Positions 25,000 to 34,649 are shown, counted from the first letter of the stretch. The stretch is DNA of 64,000 bases from Paraburkholderia franconis (GCF_009362735.1 NZ_WHNP01000001.1:248001-312000), one strand, 5' to 3'. The notes: generated by a model not told the origin, from the sequence alone. Numbers and translations are program-made.

Positions 25000-25719
25000 C
25001 TACTTGCGCCGGCCCGCCATGCACGCCTGCAACGTTCGCCGCTGCGTGCCTTGCGCGTCGAAGTTCGCTTCATCGAGCCATTCCGCGAAGCCCGCGCGCA
25101 GCGCCGGCCATTCGCTGTCGATGATCGAGAACCACGCGGTGTTGCGATTGCGACCCTTGTACGTCACGGCCTGGCGGAAGATGCCTTCGAAGGTGAAGCC
25201 GAAGCGGGCCGCCGCTGCGCGCGAAGGCGCGTTCAGCGCATCGCATTTCCACTCGAAGCGCCGGTAGCCCAGGTCGTCGAACACGCGCTGCATCAGCAGA
25301 AAGATCGCCTCCGTCGCCATGCGCGTTTTTTGCAGGCGCTGCGAAAACACGACGAAACCGACTTCGATCACGCCGTTCGTCTTGTCGATGCGCATCAGCG
25401 AAAGCGTGCCGACGGCCTTGCCCGTCGCCAGATCGATGACGGCGTAATGCAACGGATCATGCGAAGCAGCGAGGGCCGTGAGGCAGTCGCGGTACGCTTC
25501 GCGCGTATCGAAGGGGCCGACGGAAAGGTACGTCCAGTCGCGGGCGTCGGGCGCGGCGCTATAGGCGTCGTACAGATCGTCGAGATGACGCTCGACGTTC
25601 ACGCGTTCGAGCCGGCAATAGCGCCCCGTCATCGACTGATCGCCCGGCGCTTTGGCTGGCCGCCAGTTCGGCATCGGTTCGCCGATCGGCTGGCCGTATT
25701 CATTGACTCGCTGCCCCAC
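25000..25719 (-). CDS. GNAT family N-acetyltransferase (RimJ/RimL-like)
   Basis: A 239-aa acetyltransferase starting from GTG 25719, with GGGAG six bases upstream; an ATG 120 bases further out would add an improbable leader. Motifs include GQPIGEPMPNWRPAKAPGD, HYAVIDLATGKAVGTLSLMR, VIEVGFVVFSQRLQKTRMAT and RRFEWKCDALNAPSRAAAAR. This is the long branch (about 230 aa) that acetylates proteins or amines, resembling YkkB-like RimJ homologues. It is unrelated in sequence to the GNAT at 23431 beyond the fold. Confidence 0.87.
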   Translation of the reverse strand: MGQRVNEYGQPIGEPMPNWRPAKAPGDQSMTGRYCRLERVNVERHLDDLYDAYSAAPDARDWTYLSVGPFDTREAYRDCLTALAASHDPLHYAVIDLATGKAVGTLSLMRIDKTNGVIEVGFVVFSQRLQKTRMATEAIFLLMQRVFDDLGYRRFEWKCDALNAPSRAAAARFGFTFEGIFRQAVTYKGRNRNTAWFSIIDSEWPALRAGFAEWLDEANFDAQGTQRRTLQACMAGRRK

Positions 25720-25991
25720 GTTGCTCTCCCGTCGTGTGTGCGTTTTGAAGTATGCCAAGCGGGCAAGATACGGCAAACACCGTGCGTCCGTAAGAACCAG
25801 CCTGGCCGGATTCGATGGAGCCAACGCCGACCACGGCAAGCGGGCACGGAACGACGGTTGCTGGCCGTCCGCATACCGACGTGCGAGCTGTACGCGTCGA
25901 GGCGCCCCGGAGTCTCGCCCGCGAACGTTTGGAACTGAAAGGCTGTCGATACAGAATGAAAGTGATCGAACCCTATCCTCGGGAGGCTCGC

Positions 25992-27206
25992 ATGCTCGAT
26001 GTCGTCGATGAAATCTCTCGCTTCAATGCCGGGCGCGACCCCGAACGCCTTGCGATGAAGTACGCGCGCATGCGCACGTCGCCGTTCGTGTTTCTGCGCG
26101 GCACCTGTCATCTGTTCTACCAGCGTTTGTCCAACGGCAGCGTGCTGCAAAGCTCGCCGCATGCGTGGATTTGCGGCGACATGCACCTCGAAAATTTCGG
26201 CAGCTACAAGGGCGACAACCGGCTCATCTACTTCGACATCAACGATTTCGACGAGGCCTGCCTCGCGCCGTGCCTGTTCGAGATGATCCGTCTGCTGACG
26301 AGCGTGCTCGTCGCCGCCGACGATCTGAAGCTCAGCCGCGCCGAAGCGCTCGCGCTATGCCACATCGCCGTCGATTCGTACGCGGCCGCGCTGCGTTTCG
26401 GCAAGGCGCGCTGGATCGAAGAGGAAACGGCCGAAGGGATGGTCGCCGAGCTTTTCGCTGCGCTGCATCAGCGCTCGCGCGTCGATCACCTGAACCGGCG
26501 CACCGAACTAAAGGGCAAGAAGCGGACGCTGCGCGTCGACGGCAAGAAGGCGTTGCCCGTTACCGACAAAACGCGCGAGAAAGTCACGGCGTTCATGAAC
26601 GACTTTGCGAAGCGCGAGCCGAATCCGGCTTTCTACGAGATCATCGATGTCGCGCGCCGTATCGCGGGCACGGGCAGTCTGGGCGTCGACCGCTACGTGA
26701 TTCTGGTCGAAGGCAAGGGTTCGCCCGACGGCAACTATCTGCTCGACATGAAGCTCGCGCTGCCGTCCGCGACCGCGCCGAACGTCAATACGCCGCAACC
26801 TCGATGGGCGAGCGAGGCGGAACGCGTCGTAGAGATACAGCGGCGCAATCAGGTGGTGTCGCAGGCATTCCTGCATGCCGTCGAATTCGAAAAGCGCCCG
26901 TATGTGCTGCGCGGCCTTCAGCCCTCCGAGGACCGCGTCACGCTGGAGAACTGGAACGGCAAGCTGCCACGGCTGGAAAGCGTCGTGCGCAACATGGCGG
27001 AACTGGTCGCGTGGGCGCACTTTCGCAGTAGCGGACGGCAGACTTCCGCCATTGCCGATGACCTGATCGCGTTCGGCGAAAAGAGCAAATGGCAACTCCC
27101 ACTGATCGATCTGGCGACGCAGTGCGAAGCGCAAGTCGTCAGCGACTGGCACGCGTACTGCGCGGCTTTCGATGCCGGGGCTTTTGATCTGACCGCGAAA
27201 AGCTGA
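25992..27206 (+). CDS. DUF2252 domain-containing protein
   Basis: A 404-aa protein of the kinase-like DUF2252 family. Motifs are KYARMRTSPFVFLRGTCHLF, WICGDMHLENFGSYKG, YFDINDFDEACLAPCLFEMI, SLGVDRYVILVEGKGSPDGN and LELVAWAHFRSS-like C-terminal residues. The GDxHxxN and NDFD motifs resemble the catalytic and metal loops of aminoglycoside-phosphotransferase folds. I chose ATG 25992 because GGGAGG sits five bases upstream; ATG 25956 lacks a site. Function is unknown. Confidence 0.86.
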   Translation: MLDVVDEISRFNAGRDPERLAMKYARMRTSPFVFLRGTCHLFYQRLSNGSVLQSSPHAWICGDMHLENFGSYKGDNRLIYFDINDFDEACLAPCLFEMIRLLTSVLVAADDLKLSRAEALALCHIAVDSYAAALRFGKARWIEEETAEGMVAELFAALHQRSRVDHLNRRTELKGKKRTLRVDGKKALPVTDKTREKVTAFMNDFAKREPNPAFYEIIDVARRIAGTGSLGVDRYVILVEGKGSPDGNYLLDMKLALPSATAPNVNTPQPRWASEAERVVEIQRRNQVVSQAFLHAVEFEKRPYVLRGLQPSEDRVTLENWNGKLPRLESVVRNMAELVAWAHFRSSGRQTSAIADDLIAFGEKSKWQLPLIDLATQCEAQVVSDWHAYCAAFDAGAFDLTAKS

Positions 27207-27564
27207 GGGCGCGGCGAGTCCTCCGCTCGCGAACGCGCCCGGAAATCAACCGCTACGTGTTGAAGCGCGCTATTTGCGCGACCGGTCGAGAGAGCAGACC
27301 GCAACTGCAACCGCAGCCGCCCGCGGCGTCGAACATATCCCTTCGCCGCATTCGAAAAATACGAATATGTTAGCGGGCTGGACGCCAGCGAGGGAGTATG
27401 TAAATCTGGCGATGGCGTCGTGGCGGAATGCGCGTTGTTTTTGGGGCTCGTTCGCCCTGCATTTCCCGAACCAGATCTCTACCCGACGCCGCGCACGGGC
27501 GTGCTGCCCGTGAGGCATGAACAATGCCTTCCTATGAGTCACTTCCACAACAGGAGACGGCACT
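27207..27564. other. gene-free intergenic region
   Basis: About 358 bases between DUF2252 and the next small gene. Short frames have poor codon usage and no ribosome sites, and I see no convincing terminator or repeat. It presumably holds the promoter of the gene at 27565. Confidence 0.4.
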
Positions 27565-27894
27565 ATGGAAATCGAAGCGACCGCATGGTTCCCGCTGGAC
27601 GACTATGCGCCCGTAAGGGACGGGTGGTACGAAGTCCAGCTTGTGAGCGGAGAGACGGCATTCGCCAAATTCGCTGAAGGCGGGTGGACCGAAAAGCCGC
27701 TCCTCGTGTTCACACACTGGCGCGGGCTGAGCGAAGATCCCGCGCGCGTGGACGAACCGGGAACCATCGACGCGGAAGCCACGGCAGCAGAAGGCGTACG
27801 CGCTGCGTGGAATGCATTCTTCCCCGGCGCGAACGGCGAGGCGCACAAGCCGCACGACGTCTCGCACGGCAAGCCGCCACCCATCACGCACTGA
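27565..27894 (+). CDS. hypothetical protein, 109 aa
   Basis: It starts MEIEATAWFPLDDYAPVRDG and continues with WYEVQLVSGETAFAKFAEGG and a C-terminal tail ending KPPPITH. CAGGAGACGGCACT gives a good ribosome site. The N-terminal half (about residues 1-55) looks like a small beta domain of the kind found in Burkholderia-specific hypothetical proteins; I cannot name a family. It is soluble, acidic and has no signal peptide. Confidence 0.75.
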   Translation: MEIEATAWFPLDDYAPVRDGWYEVQLVSGETAFAKFAEGGWTEKPLLVFTHWRGLSEDPARVDEPGTIDAEATAAEGVRAAWNAFFPGANGEAHKPHDVSHGKPPPITH

Positions 27895-28033
27895 CTTCTC
27901 GCATCCACGCGGACCTGCGGACGGCGCGTCGGCGCCGCCGCTCGTTTCAGCGTCAAACGCCTCTCTGTTACGCGGCCCTCGTGTTTTTTCCCGCTTCGCT
28001 AGAATGCAGCGATCGATATCGCGAAGGCCTTCC

Positions 28034-28631
28034 ATGCAAGATTTCCGCCAACCCGTCGATCTGGCGCGCCACGCGCCTTCTGAACCACGGCCCCGTCACG
28101 CTCATCACCAGCGCGCATGGAGGCCGTACGAACGTGATGGCGGCGTCGTGGGCGATGCCGCTCGATTTCGTTCCGCCGAAAGTCGTCGTCGTGATCGACG
28201 CAAAGACGCTGACGCGGCAACTCGCCGAAGCGAGCGGCGTGTTCGGCCTGCAATTGCCGACGCGCGGCTTCGCGCGCCATACGCTCGCGGTCGGATCGAA
28301 TGCGGGCGTCGAGATCGACAAGCTCGCGGCGCTGCAACTCGAAACGTTCGCCGCGCAAAAGATCGACGTGCCGATGCTGGAAGGCTGCGTCGCATGGTTC
28401 GAGTGCAAGGTGATTCCCGACGACAGCCAGCGCCACGATCTGATCCTTGCCGAAGTGGTCGCGTGCTATGCGGACAGCCGCGTCTACTCAAACAACCGCT
28501 GGCACTTCGGCGACGATCACGACATGCGCACGTGCCACTACGTAGCGGGCGGCACGTTCTTCGAAACCGGCGACACGTTCGAAGTCGAGGCCGCGCCTGT
28601 CGATAGCGGCAAAAGCGGATTCACGTCTTGA
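28034..28631 (+). pseudogene. flavin reductase-like (FMN-binding) gene with a frameshift near its start
   Basis: The body (ATRLLNHGPVTLITSAHGGR, NVMAASWAMPLDFVPPKVVV, then LEGCVAWFECKVIPD) is a flavin reductase-domain protein, which uses FMN to reduce or bind flavins. No start codon exists in that frame before the domain begins. In the neighbouring frame ATG 28034, with GAAGG six bases upstream, encodes MQDFRQPVDLA, the expected N-terminus. The two frames meet at GGCGCGCC near 28062-28070, consistent with loss of one GC pair from a GCGCGC run. A sequencing error is the alternative; if so, the intact protein is about 200 aa. It overlaps the convergent AraC gene end by 11 bases. Confidence 0.65.
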
Positions 28632-29466
28632 GCGGCACCCAGATCTCGACGCCGCCTATCCCCGTCGCGGGATTGAACTGCTCGCTGTAGCGCTCGAAGT
28701 TGGGCGCATCGGCGGGTGTGTGGCCGGACTCGGGCAGCCACTTGTTCCAGATCGTGTTGCACGTGCGGCGTATCGTCGAGATGTGCTCGCGATGCGTGAA
28801 CACCGCGTAGCGCTGCGCGCCGATGCGCACGCGCCCCAGTTCATCGGGCAAGCCCGAGAAATCCGCCACTTCGACGCCGCACATGTAGTCGAAATTGCCT
28901 GAGTCGTCGGGGTTATAGCTGACGCCGTACGCAACCTGTCCGATCTGTCCCGGCACCTGGCCGTTGATCGCGTTGAAGCGCTGCCATTGCACGGGAATGC
29001 CGGAACTGCTCTCGCAGTTGTAGCGTTCGCTCAATCCCGCGACGAGCAGCGGAGTGCCGTCGACGAAGCGCGGCGGTTCGAGATGGGCTAACAGGGATTC
29101 TTCCATTTTGATCGGCTCCACGAGTGCGATGTTGTCGAGATGACCTTGCGCGCGCAACGCTTCGGGCGTGAGCCCGAACTGCTCGCGAAACGCGCGCGTG
29201 AATGCCTCGTGAGAGCCGTAACCCGCATCGACCGCGACGGCGAGAATATCCGGCGCGCCCCGCGCAAGACGCCGCGCCGCTTCCGTCAGACGCCGCGCGC
29301 GCACGTAGCGCATCACCGAATAACCCGTTGCCGCTTCGAATGCACGCGACAGATGAAAGCGCGATACGCAGCCGCGACTGGCGATATCGTCGAGCGACAG
29401 CTCGCCCGCGAAGTGGCTTTCGATAAACCAGAGCGCTCTTCCGGCGGGGTTCGCGGCTGGGCTCAT
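28621..29466 (-). CDS. AraC family regulator with GyrI-like effector domain
   Basis: A 281-aa regulator. The N-terminal AraC helix-turn-helix pair (SLDDIASRGCVSRFHLSRAF and DILAVAVDAGYGSHEAFTRA) is followed by a GyrI/BltR-type small-molecule-binding domain (VEPIKMEESLLAHLEPPRFV, then GGVEIWVPLKT). This Rob/SAV-like architecture often senses drugs or hydrophobic cations. It lies 76 bases downstream of a multidrug-type MFS gene on the same strand, which it probably regulates (inference). Confidence 0.9.
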   Translation of the reverse strand: MSPAANPAGRALWFIESHFAGELSLDDIASRGCVSRFHLSRAFEAATGYSVMRYVRARRLTEAARRLARGAPDILAVAVDAGYGSHEAFTRAFREQFGLTPEALRAQGHLDNIALVEPIKMEESLLAHLEPPRFVDGTPLLVAGLSERYNCESSSGIPVQWQRFNAINGQVPGQIGQVAYGVSYNPDDSGNFDYMCGVEVADFSGLPDELGRVRIGAQRYAVFTHREHISTIRRTCNTIWNKWLPESGHTPADAPNFERYSEQFNPATGIGGVEIWVPLKT

Positions 29467-29542
29467 AGAGACTCTCGTTTCGGCATGAACCCAGCATATC
29501 GATTGAAGGCAGCGTTCATTTGATTGCGCTTGCGCTTCGTCG

Positions 29543-30997
29543 CTACTCCATCGATTCCTTCAACGCGCCGCGTTGCTGTCGCACGGCGGATTGCGCGCCT
29601 TGCCGCAACAACGCGCCGCCGAGCGCCGCGGCCGTCGCGGCAAAGATCGCGCCGACGAGAAACGCGACGTGATAGCCGCTCGTGAGCGCGGCGGGCGTAT
29701 CGGCGTGCTGCGCGCCGCCGCTCGCCGATTGCGCGGCTGCGAGACTCGCGAGCACCGCGAGTCCCAACGCGCCGCCCATCATGAACGACGTATTGACGAT
29801 GCCCGACGCGAGGCCCGAATCGGCGGGATCGACATCGCTCATTGCCGCGAGCAGCAGCGGATTGAACGCGACGCCCGCGCCGATGCCGAGCAGCACCATG
29901 CCGGGCAGCACGTCCGTGACAAAGTGCCCGTCGACGGGCGCGCGTGCGAACAGCAGCAAGCCGAGCGCGGCCAGCAGCAGACCGATGGCCAATGGACGCC
30001 GGATGCCGAAGCGCATCACCATGCGCGCCGACAGGCCGAGCGAGAAGAAGCCCATGATCAGATTCGCGGGCAGGAACGCGAGGCCGACCTGGAACGGCGC
30101 ATAGCCGAGCACGCGCTGCAAATAGAGCGCCGAAATGAAGAACCACGCGAACATCGCGGCGGCCCACAACACGCCGACGATGTTGGCCGTCGCGACATTG
30201 CGCAACGTGAGGAGCTCGAGTGGCATCAGCGGATGCACGACGCGTGCTTCGATCGCGAGAAACGCACCGAGCAGCGCGAGCGCGACGACGAGCAGTCCGA
30301 CTGTTTGCGCCGACAGCCAGCCGGCCTCGTTGCCGTTGACGATCGCATAGACGGCGAGCATCAGCGATGCAGTGACGGTCGCGGCGCCCGCGACGTCGAG
30401 CCGCCCGCCGTGTGCGTGTCCGCGGCCTGCGGGCAGCAGCGCGATGCAAGCCGCGTACACGGCGATGCCGATCGGCAGATTGACGAGAAAGATCCAGTGC
30501 CAGCTCAGCAGATTGGTCAGCAGACCGCCCAGCAGCACGCCGATGCTGCCGCCGCCCGCGCATACGAAACCATATACGCCCATCGCTTTCGCCCGCTCGC
30601 CGTCTTCGGTGAAGAGATTCATGATCAGCGACAGCGATACGGCCGACACTACCGCGCCGCCCAGCCCCTGAATCGCGCGCGCGCAAACCAGCATGACTTG
30701 CGAATTTCCGAGCCCGCATGCAAGCGACGCCAGCGTGAACAGCGTTATGCCGGCGAGAAAGAGCTTGCGATGGCCGTACAGGTCGCCGAGCCGGCCGCCC
30801 AGCAGCAGAAACCCGCCGAACGTCAGCATGTAGGCGTTGACGACCCATACGAGCGCGGTTTCGGAAAAGCCCAGATCGGCCGCGATCGACGGCAAGGCGA
30901 CGTTCACGATGGTCGTATCGAGCACGATCATCAGCACGCCCATGCAAAGCACGATGAGTGCCAGCCAGCGTTTTTGACCTTCGATGTTATGCGTCAT
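29543..30997 (-). CDS. DHA2-family MFS multidrug transporter (14 TM)
   Basis: A 484-aa proton-driven exporter of the EmrB/QacA class. Motif C and A-type signatures are visible: LDTTIVNVALPSIAADLG, GGRLGDLYGHRKLF and LLGGLLTNLLSWHWIFLVNL, with about fourteen hydrophobic helices. I chose ATG 30997 (MTHNIEGQ), which has GGAGGAACG upstream; the extension to 31132 is Arg-rich. Substrates are not predictable. The AraC-GyrI regulator immediately downstream suggests drug-responsive control. Confidence 0.9.
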   Translation of the reverse strand: MTHNIEGQKRWLALIVLCMGVLMIVLDTTIVNVALPSIAADLGFSETALVWVVNAYMLTFGGFLLLGGRLGDLYGHRKLFLAGITLFTLASLACGLGNSQVMLVCARAIQGLGGAVVSAVSLSLIMNLFTEDGERAKAMGVYGFVCAGGGSIGVLLGGLLTNLLSWHWIFLVNLPIGIAVYAACIALLPAGRGHAHGGRLDVAGAATVTASLMLAVYAIVNGNEAGWLSAQTVGLLVVALALLGAFLAIEARVVHPLMPLELLTLRNVATANIVGVLWAAAMFAWFFISALYLQRVLGYAPFQVGLAFLPANLIMGFFSLGLSARMVMRFGIRRPLAIGLLLAALGLLLFARAPVDGHFVTDVLPGMVLLGIGAGVAFNPLLLAAMSDVDPADSGLASGIVNTSFMMGGALGLAVLASLAAAQSASGGAQHADTPAALTSGYHVAFLVGAIFAATAAALGGALLRQGAQSAVRQQRGALKESME

Positions 30998-31228
30998 GCG
31001 CGCGTTCCTCCATGTCTGTCGATGCGCTTGCAGTCTAGTCAGGGTCCGTTTCAGACTGCAACTGGAGATCCCGTTTGCGCACCGTTCTTCTACAGACGAC
31101 GATCGAAGGCGGCGGAAATCGACACGCCTCAATTCAATAGTTCATATTTGCCGCCACCGGCCGCAGGAAACGCCATACGAGGCGGCGCAGGAGGGCGGCC
31201 TCTATTCATCACAACGCTGGAGCGCGAA

Positions 31229-32467
31229 TCACGCCGACCACTTGCTGCCCATCAGCTCATTGGAAGGCAGCGTTTCGTCGAGCAGCTTGCGCGCGCTTTC
31301 GATACCCGCGACGGGCAAGCCCTTCGGATCGAGCAGCCCGACCTGCACGAGTACGCAAGCCTGGTCCCAATAGATGTGCTCGTTATACAGCTTGTCGCCG
31401 CGAAAGCAGACGACGGCGAGCATCGGCACCTCGAAGTATTTGCCCGTCGGCGCGACGCCGGGCAGCAGCCAGTCGATCTCGCAGCTATGCGTGCACGCAA
31501 AGATGAATTCGTCGACGATACGATCGGAACCGATGGTCCGCGAAATCGGAATCAGCTTCGTGTCGGGCGGATTCGAATTGACGAAGTGATTCGTGTAGAA
31601 GCGCTTCAAATTGTCATAACCGACGCCGCCCGTCATCGTCGGCACATGGTTGACGTAGGGCTGCGCGACCATCGTCGGCATGACCGCTTCGACATCGCGC
31701 GTCGCGAACTCGAAGTAGCAATGCTGTTCCCACAATGTGTTCAGATCGTAGACGGGGCCGAGCACCTTGCGCAGCAGCGCGAGCGTGCGCGAGTACGCCA
31801 TCATCGCGGCGGGTTTGTCGTATTGCGGGCGCGCGGGCGATGCGAACGCATGATCGCAGCCGGGATAGACATACTGCTCGACGTTTGGATGCGTGCGAAG
31901 CGCGGCTGTGATCTGCTCGCGCACGGGCGGCGGACAGTACGAATCGTTTTCGGGGAAGTGAAAGACCATCGGGCAGCGAATGTGCTTCGCTTCATCCAGG
32001 TACGCTTCGAGCCCGACGCCGTAATAGCTCACCGCGCAATCGACGTCCGTTCGCGCAGCCGCAAGCATCGCGAGCTTGCCGCCGAGGCAATAGCCGATCG
32101 TGCCCACTTTGCCCACGTGCTCGGGCAGCGCGCGCAACGCGTCGATGGTGGCGGCGATGTCGTCGATTGCGCGATCGACATCGAACTTCGCGTGGAAGTC
32201 GAGTGCGCGTTTCATGTCCTCGCCTTCGTAGCCGAGCACGACATTCGGTTCGATGCGCCAGAACAGATCGGGCACGAGCACGACGTAGCCTTCTTCCGCG
32301 TAGCGGTCGGCCGTCGTCTTCAGATAGCCGTTGATGCCGAAGATCTCTTGCAGCAGCACGAGGCCCGGACCGGACCCCTGCGCCGGACGCGCAACGTATG
32401 CGTTGAAACGGCCGCCATCGCGAGCGGCGACTTTGATAAAGGAACCGGCCACAGGATGCTCCTCCAT
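31229..32467 (-). CDS. dienelactone hydrolase fused to a SnoaL-like/NTF2 domain
   Basis: A 412-aa two-domain protein. Residues 1-235 are an alpha/beta hydrolase of the dienelactone hydrolase family with Glu41 (LQEIFG), nucleophile Cys127 (GYCLGG), Asp175 (ENDSYCP) and His206 (CDHAF). Residues 250-410 form a SnoaL-like/ester cyclase-type cone fold (HCYFEFATRDVEAVMPTMVA, KLIPISRTIGSDRIVDEFIF). It follows the CoA ligase by 67 bases on the same strand, so it may be the last gene of the 2-aminobenzoyl-CoA operon and act on a ring-cleavage or lactone intermediate (inference). Confidence 0.87.
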   Translation of the reverse strand: MEEHPVAGSFIKVAARDGGRFNAYVARPAQGSGPGLVLLQEIFGINGYLKTTADRYAEEGYVVLVPDLFWRIEPNVVLGYEGEDMKRALDFHAKFDVDRAIDDIAATIDALRALPEHVGKVGTIGYCLGGKLAMLAAARTDVDCAVSYYGVGLEAYLDEAKHIRCPMVFHFPENDSYCPPPVREQITAALRTHPNVEQYVYPGCDHAFASPARPQYDKPAAMMAYSRTLALLRKVLGPVYDLNTLWEQHCYFEFATRDVEAVMPTMVAQPYVNHVPTMTGGVGYDNLKRFYTNHFVNSNPPDTKLIPISRTIGSDRIVDEFIFACTHSCEIDWLLPGVAPTGKYFEVPMLAVVCFRGDKLYNEHIYWDQACVLVQVGLLDPKGLPVAGIESARKLLDETLPSNELMGSKWSA

Positions 32468-32534
32468 TGTTGGACGACGGGGACTGCGCGCGTCCTCATT
32501 CGCCCATTCGTCTCAACGGCGAGGTGCGGGCACG

Positions 32535-34172
32535 CTACATCGCACGCAATGCGAACCGTTTGATCTTGCCGGTTTCCGTGCGAGGCAGCGCGTCGATGAA
32601 GGCGACGACGCGCGGGTATTTGTACGGCGCAACGGTATTCTTCACGAATTCCTGCAACTCCGCGATCAGTTTTTCGTCGCCGCTATAGCCCGGATTGAGC
32701 ACGACAAACGCCTTCACGATCTGCCCGCGAGTTTCGTCGGGCACGCCGATCACGCCGCATTCGGCGACAGCCTTGTGTTGCATCAGCACGCTTTCCACTT
32801 CGGGGCCGGAGATGTTGTAGCCCGCCGAAACGATCATGTCGTCGGCGCGGGCCTGATAGAACACGTAGCCGTCTTCGTCGATATACACCGAGTCGCCGGG
32901 CAGATTCCAGCCGTCGCGCACGAATTTGCGCTGGCGGTCGTCGGCGAGATAGCGGCAGCCCGTCGGCCCGCGCACCGCGAGCTTGCCGATCGTGCCTGCG
33001 GGCACGGGGCGCATGTCGTCGTCGACGGCTTGCACGATGTAGCCCGGCACGGCCTTGCCGATCGCATGCGGCCGCACGTCGCCGCCGGCCGCCGAGATGA
33101 AAATATGGATCAGCTCGGTGCCGCCGATGCCGTCGATCATCTCGATGCCGCTCGCTTCTCGCCATAGCGCGCGCGTCGAATCGGGCAACGCTTCGCCTGC
33201 GGAAACGGTCTTCTTCAGCGACGAAACGTCGAAGCGCGAAATCAGCGGCGCCATCTGCCGATAGAACGTCGGCGCGGTGAACATCACGGTCGCGCGAAAG
33301 CGCTCGACGTTTTGCAGCAGCGTGTCGGGCGTCTGCTTTTCGATCAGCACCGTCGATGCGCCCGCGCGCAACGGAAAGCACAACAGGCCGCCGAGACCGA
33401 ACGTGAACGCGAGCGGCGGCGTGCCGCAGAAGACGTCGTCGGCGGTGGGCTTGAGCACGTGGCGCGGGAACAGGTCGCACATCGCGAGCACGTCGCGATG
33501 AAAGTGCATGCAGCCCTTGGGCGCGCCCGTCGTGCCGCTCGTGAAGGCGATCAGGCAGACATCGTCGGCGGCCGTGTCGCACGCTTTGAATTGCGCGGGC
33601 TTCGACGCAGCCAGCGCTTCGAGCGAACCGGGCGCGTCGTCATGAAAGACGAGCGTCTGCTTGAGTCCTTCGCAAAAGAACTCGTCGCCTTGCGTCGTGC
33701 AGCGCGCGAGTTCTTCCGTCAACCGCGTGTCGCACAGCGCCGCGTTGATCTGCGCCTTGTCGATGATCTGCTTGAGTTCTTTCGCGCGCAGCAACGGCAT
33801 CGTCGGCACGACGACGAGACCCGCTTTCAATGCGCCGAGAAACGCAGCGGCCATCTGCAAGGTATTCGGGCCGCGCAGCAGCACGCGATTGCCCGGCTGC
33901 AAGCGCATTTCATCGACGAGCACGTGCGCGTTGCGATTGACCATCGCGAGCAGTTCGCCATACGTGGTCGCTTGCGGTTTGCCGTCGACATCGGACCAGA
34001 TGGCAGGCCGGTCGCGATGCCCGCTTTCGACGGCCCGATCGAGCAGTTCAGTCGCGCAATTGAAGCGCGCCGGATACGCGACGTCCGGATTGTCGAGCAG
34101 AAATACGGGCCATTGATCCTCGGGCGGCAAGTGATCGCGCGCGAAGGTATCGACGTGAGCTGACGGTTCCAT
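32535..34172 (-). CDS. abmG: 2-aminobenzoate-CoA ligase / benzoate-CoA ligase family
   Basis: A 545-aa ANL-superfamily acyl-CoA synthetase that activates an aromatic acid with ATP and CoA. The AMP-binding motif is FTSGTTGAPKGC; FTFGLGGLLCFPLRAGASTV and the C-terminal PRTETGKIKRFALR follow. Overall similarity is to the benzoate/2-aminobenzoate ligase branch. Context with the fused monooxygenase/reductase points to 2-aminobenzoate as substrate; salicylate is the alternative. GGGGAG lies seven bases before the second of two adjacent ATGs (34172). Confidence 0.87.
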   Translation of the reverse strand: MEPSAHVDTFARDHLPPEDQWPVFLLDNPDVAYPARFNCATELLDRAVESGHRDRPAIWSDVDGKPQATTYGELLAMVNRNAHVLVDEMRLQPGNRVLLRGPNTLQMAAAFLGALKAGLVVVPTMPLLRAKELKQIIDKAQINAALCDTRLTEELARCTTQGDEFFCEGLKQTLVFHDDAPGSLEALAASKPAQFKACDTAADDVCLIAFTSGTTGAPKGCMHFHRDVLAMCDLFPRHVLKPTADDVFCGTPPLAFTFGLGGLLCFPLRAGASTVLIEKQTPDTLLQNVERFRATVMFTAPTFYRQMAPLISRFDVSSLKKTVSAGEALPDSTRALWREASGIEMIDGIGGTELIHIFISAAGGDVRPHAIGKAVPGYIVQAVDDDMRPVPAGTIGKLAVRGPTGCRYLADDRQRKFVRDGWNLPGDSVYIDEDGYVFYQARADDMIVSAGYNISGPEVESVLMQHKAVAECGVIGVPDETRGQIVKAFVVLNPGYSGDEKLIAELQEFVKNTVAPYKYPRVVAFIDALPRTETGKIKRFALRAM

Positions 34173-34250
34173 CATGAAACTCCCCTGCTATACGTGCTAA
34201 TCGGTGCAAGCCGTGCTGAACGGGTTGGTCTGCGCGGATGCGAAGCGGGC

Positions 34251-34649
34251 CTAGTCGGTAATCACGGCTGTCGCTTCGATCTCGACCTTGGCTTCATCCT
34301 CGATCAGCGCGACGACCTGCACCGCGCTCATCGCAATGTCGTAATCGCCGATCAGCTCGCGAAACGTCTGGCCGATCTGCCTAAGCGATGCCAGATACTC
34401 GCGCTTGTCGGTGACGTACCACGTCATCCGCACGAGATGCTCGGGCCGGCCGCCCGCTTCGCGCAATACGGCGAGCACATTGCGCAGCGCCTGCGCGGCC
34501 TGTTCGGCGAAGATATCGCTCGTCATGCGCGCTTCCGCGTCCCAGCCGATCTGTCCGGCGATATACACCTGCGTGCCGCTCGCCGCGACACCATTCGCAT
34601 AGCCGCGCGGCTTCACCCAACCCGCAGGCAGTAGCGGTTTCTTTTTCAT
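34251..34649 (-). CDS. RidA family protein (enamine/imine deaminase-like)
   Basis: A 132-aa trimeric RidA/YjgF-fold protein: [57 protein letters not shown] and [20 protein letters not shown]. The catalytic Arg of classical RidA is not placed as usual, but RMTWYVTDK retains the conserved segment. The gene overlaps the preceding thioesterase gene by four bases. In this pathway it may hydrolyse the enamine formed after ring reduction and release ammonia (inference). Confidence 0.88.
   Translation of the reverse strand: MKKKPLLPAGWVKPRGYANGVAASGTQVYIAGQIGWDAEARMTSDIFAEQAAQALRNVLAVLREAGGRPEHLVRMTWYVTDKREYLASLRQIGQTFRELIGDYDIAMSAVQVVALIEDEAKVEIEATAVITD

Noticed and set aside
29573..32563. A 996-codon plus-strand open frame
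   Set aside because: It runs antisense to the MFS and dienelactone hydrolase-fusion genes, is rich in Arg/His/Gln/Glu typical of GC-rich shadow frames, and has no recognisable domain.
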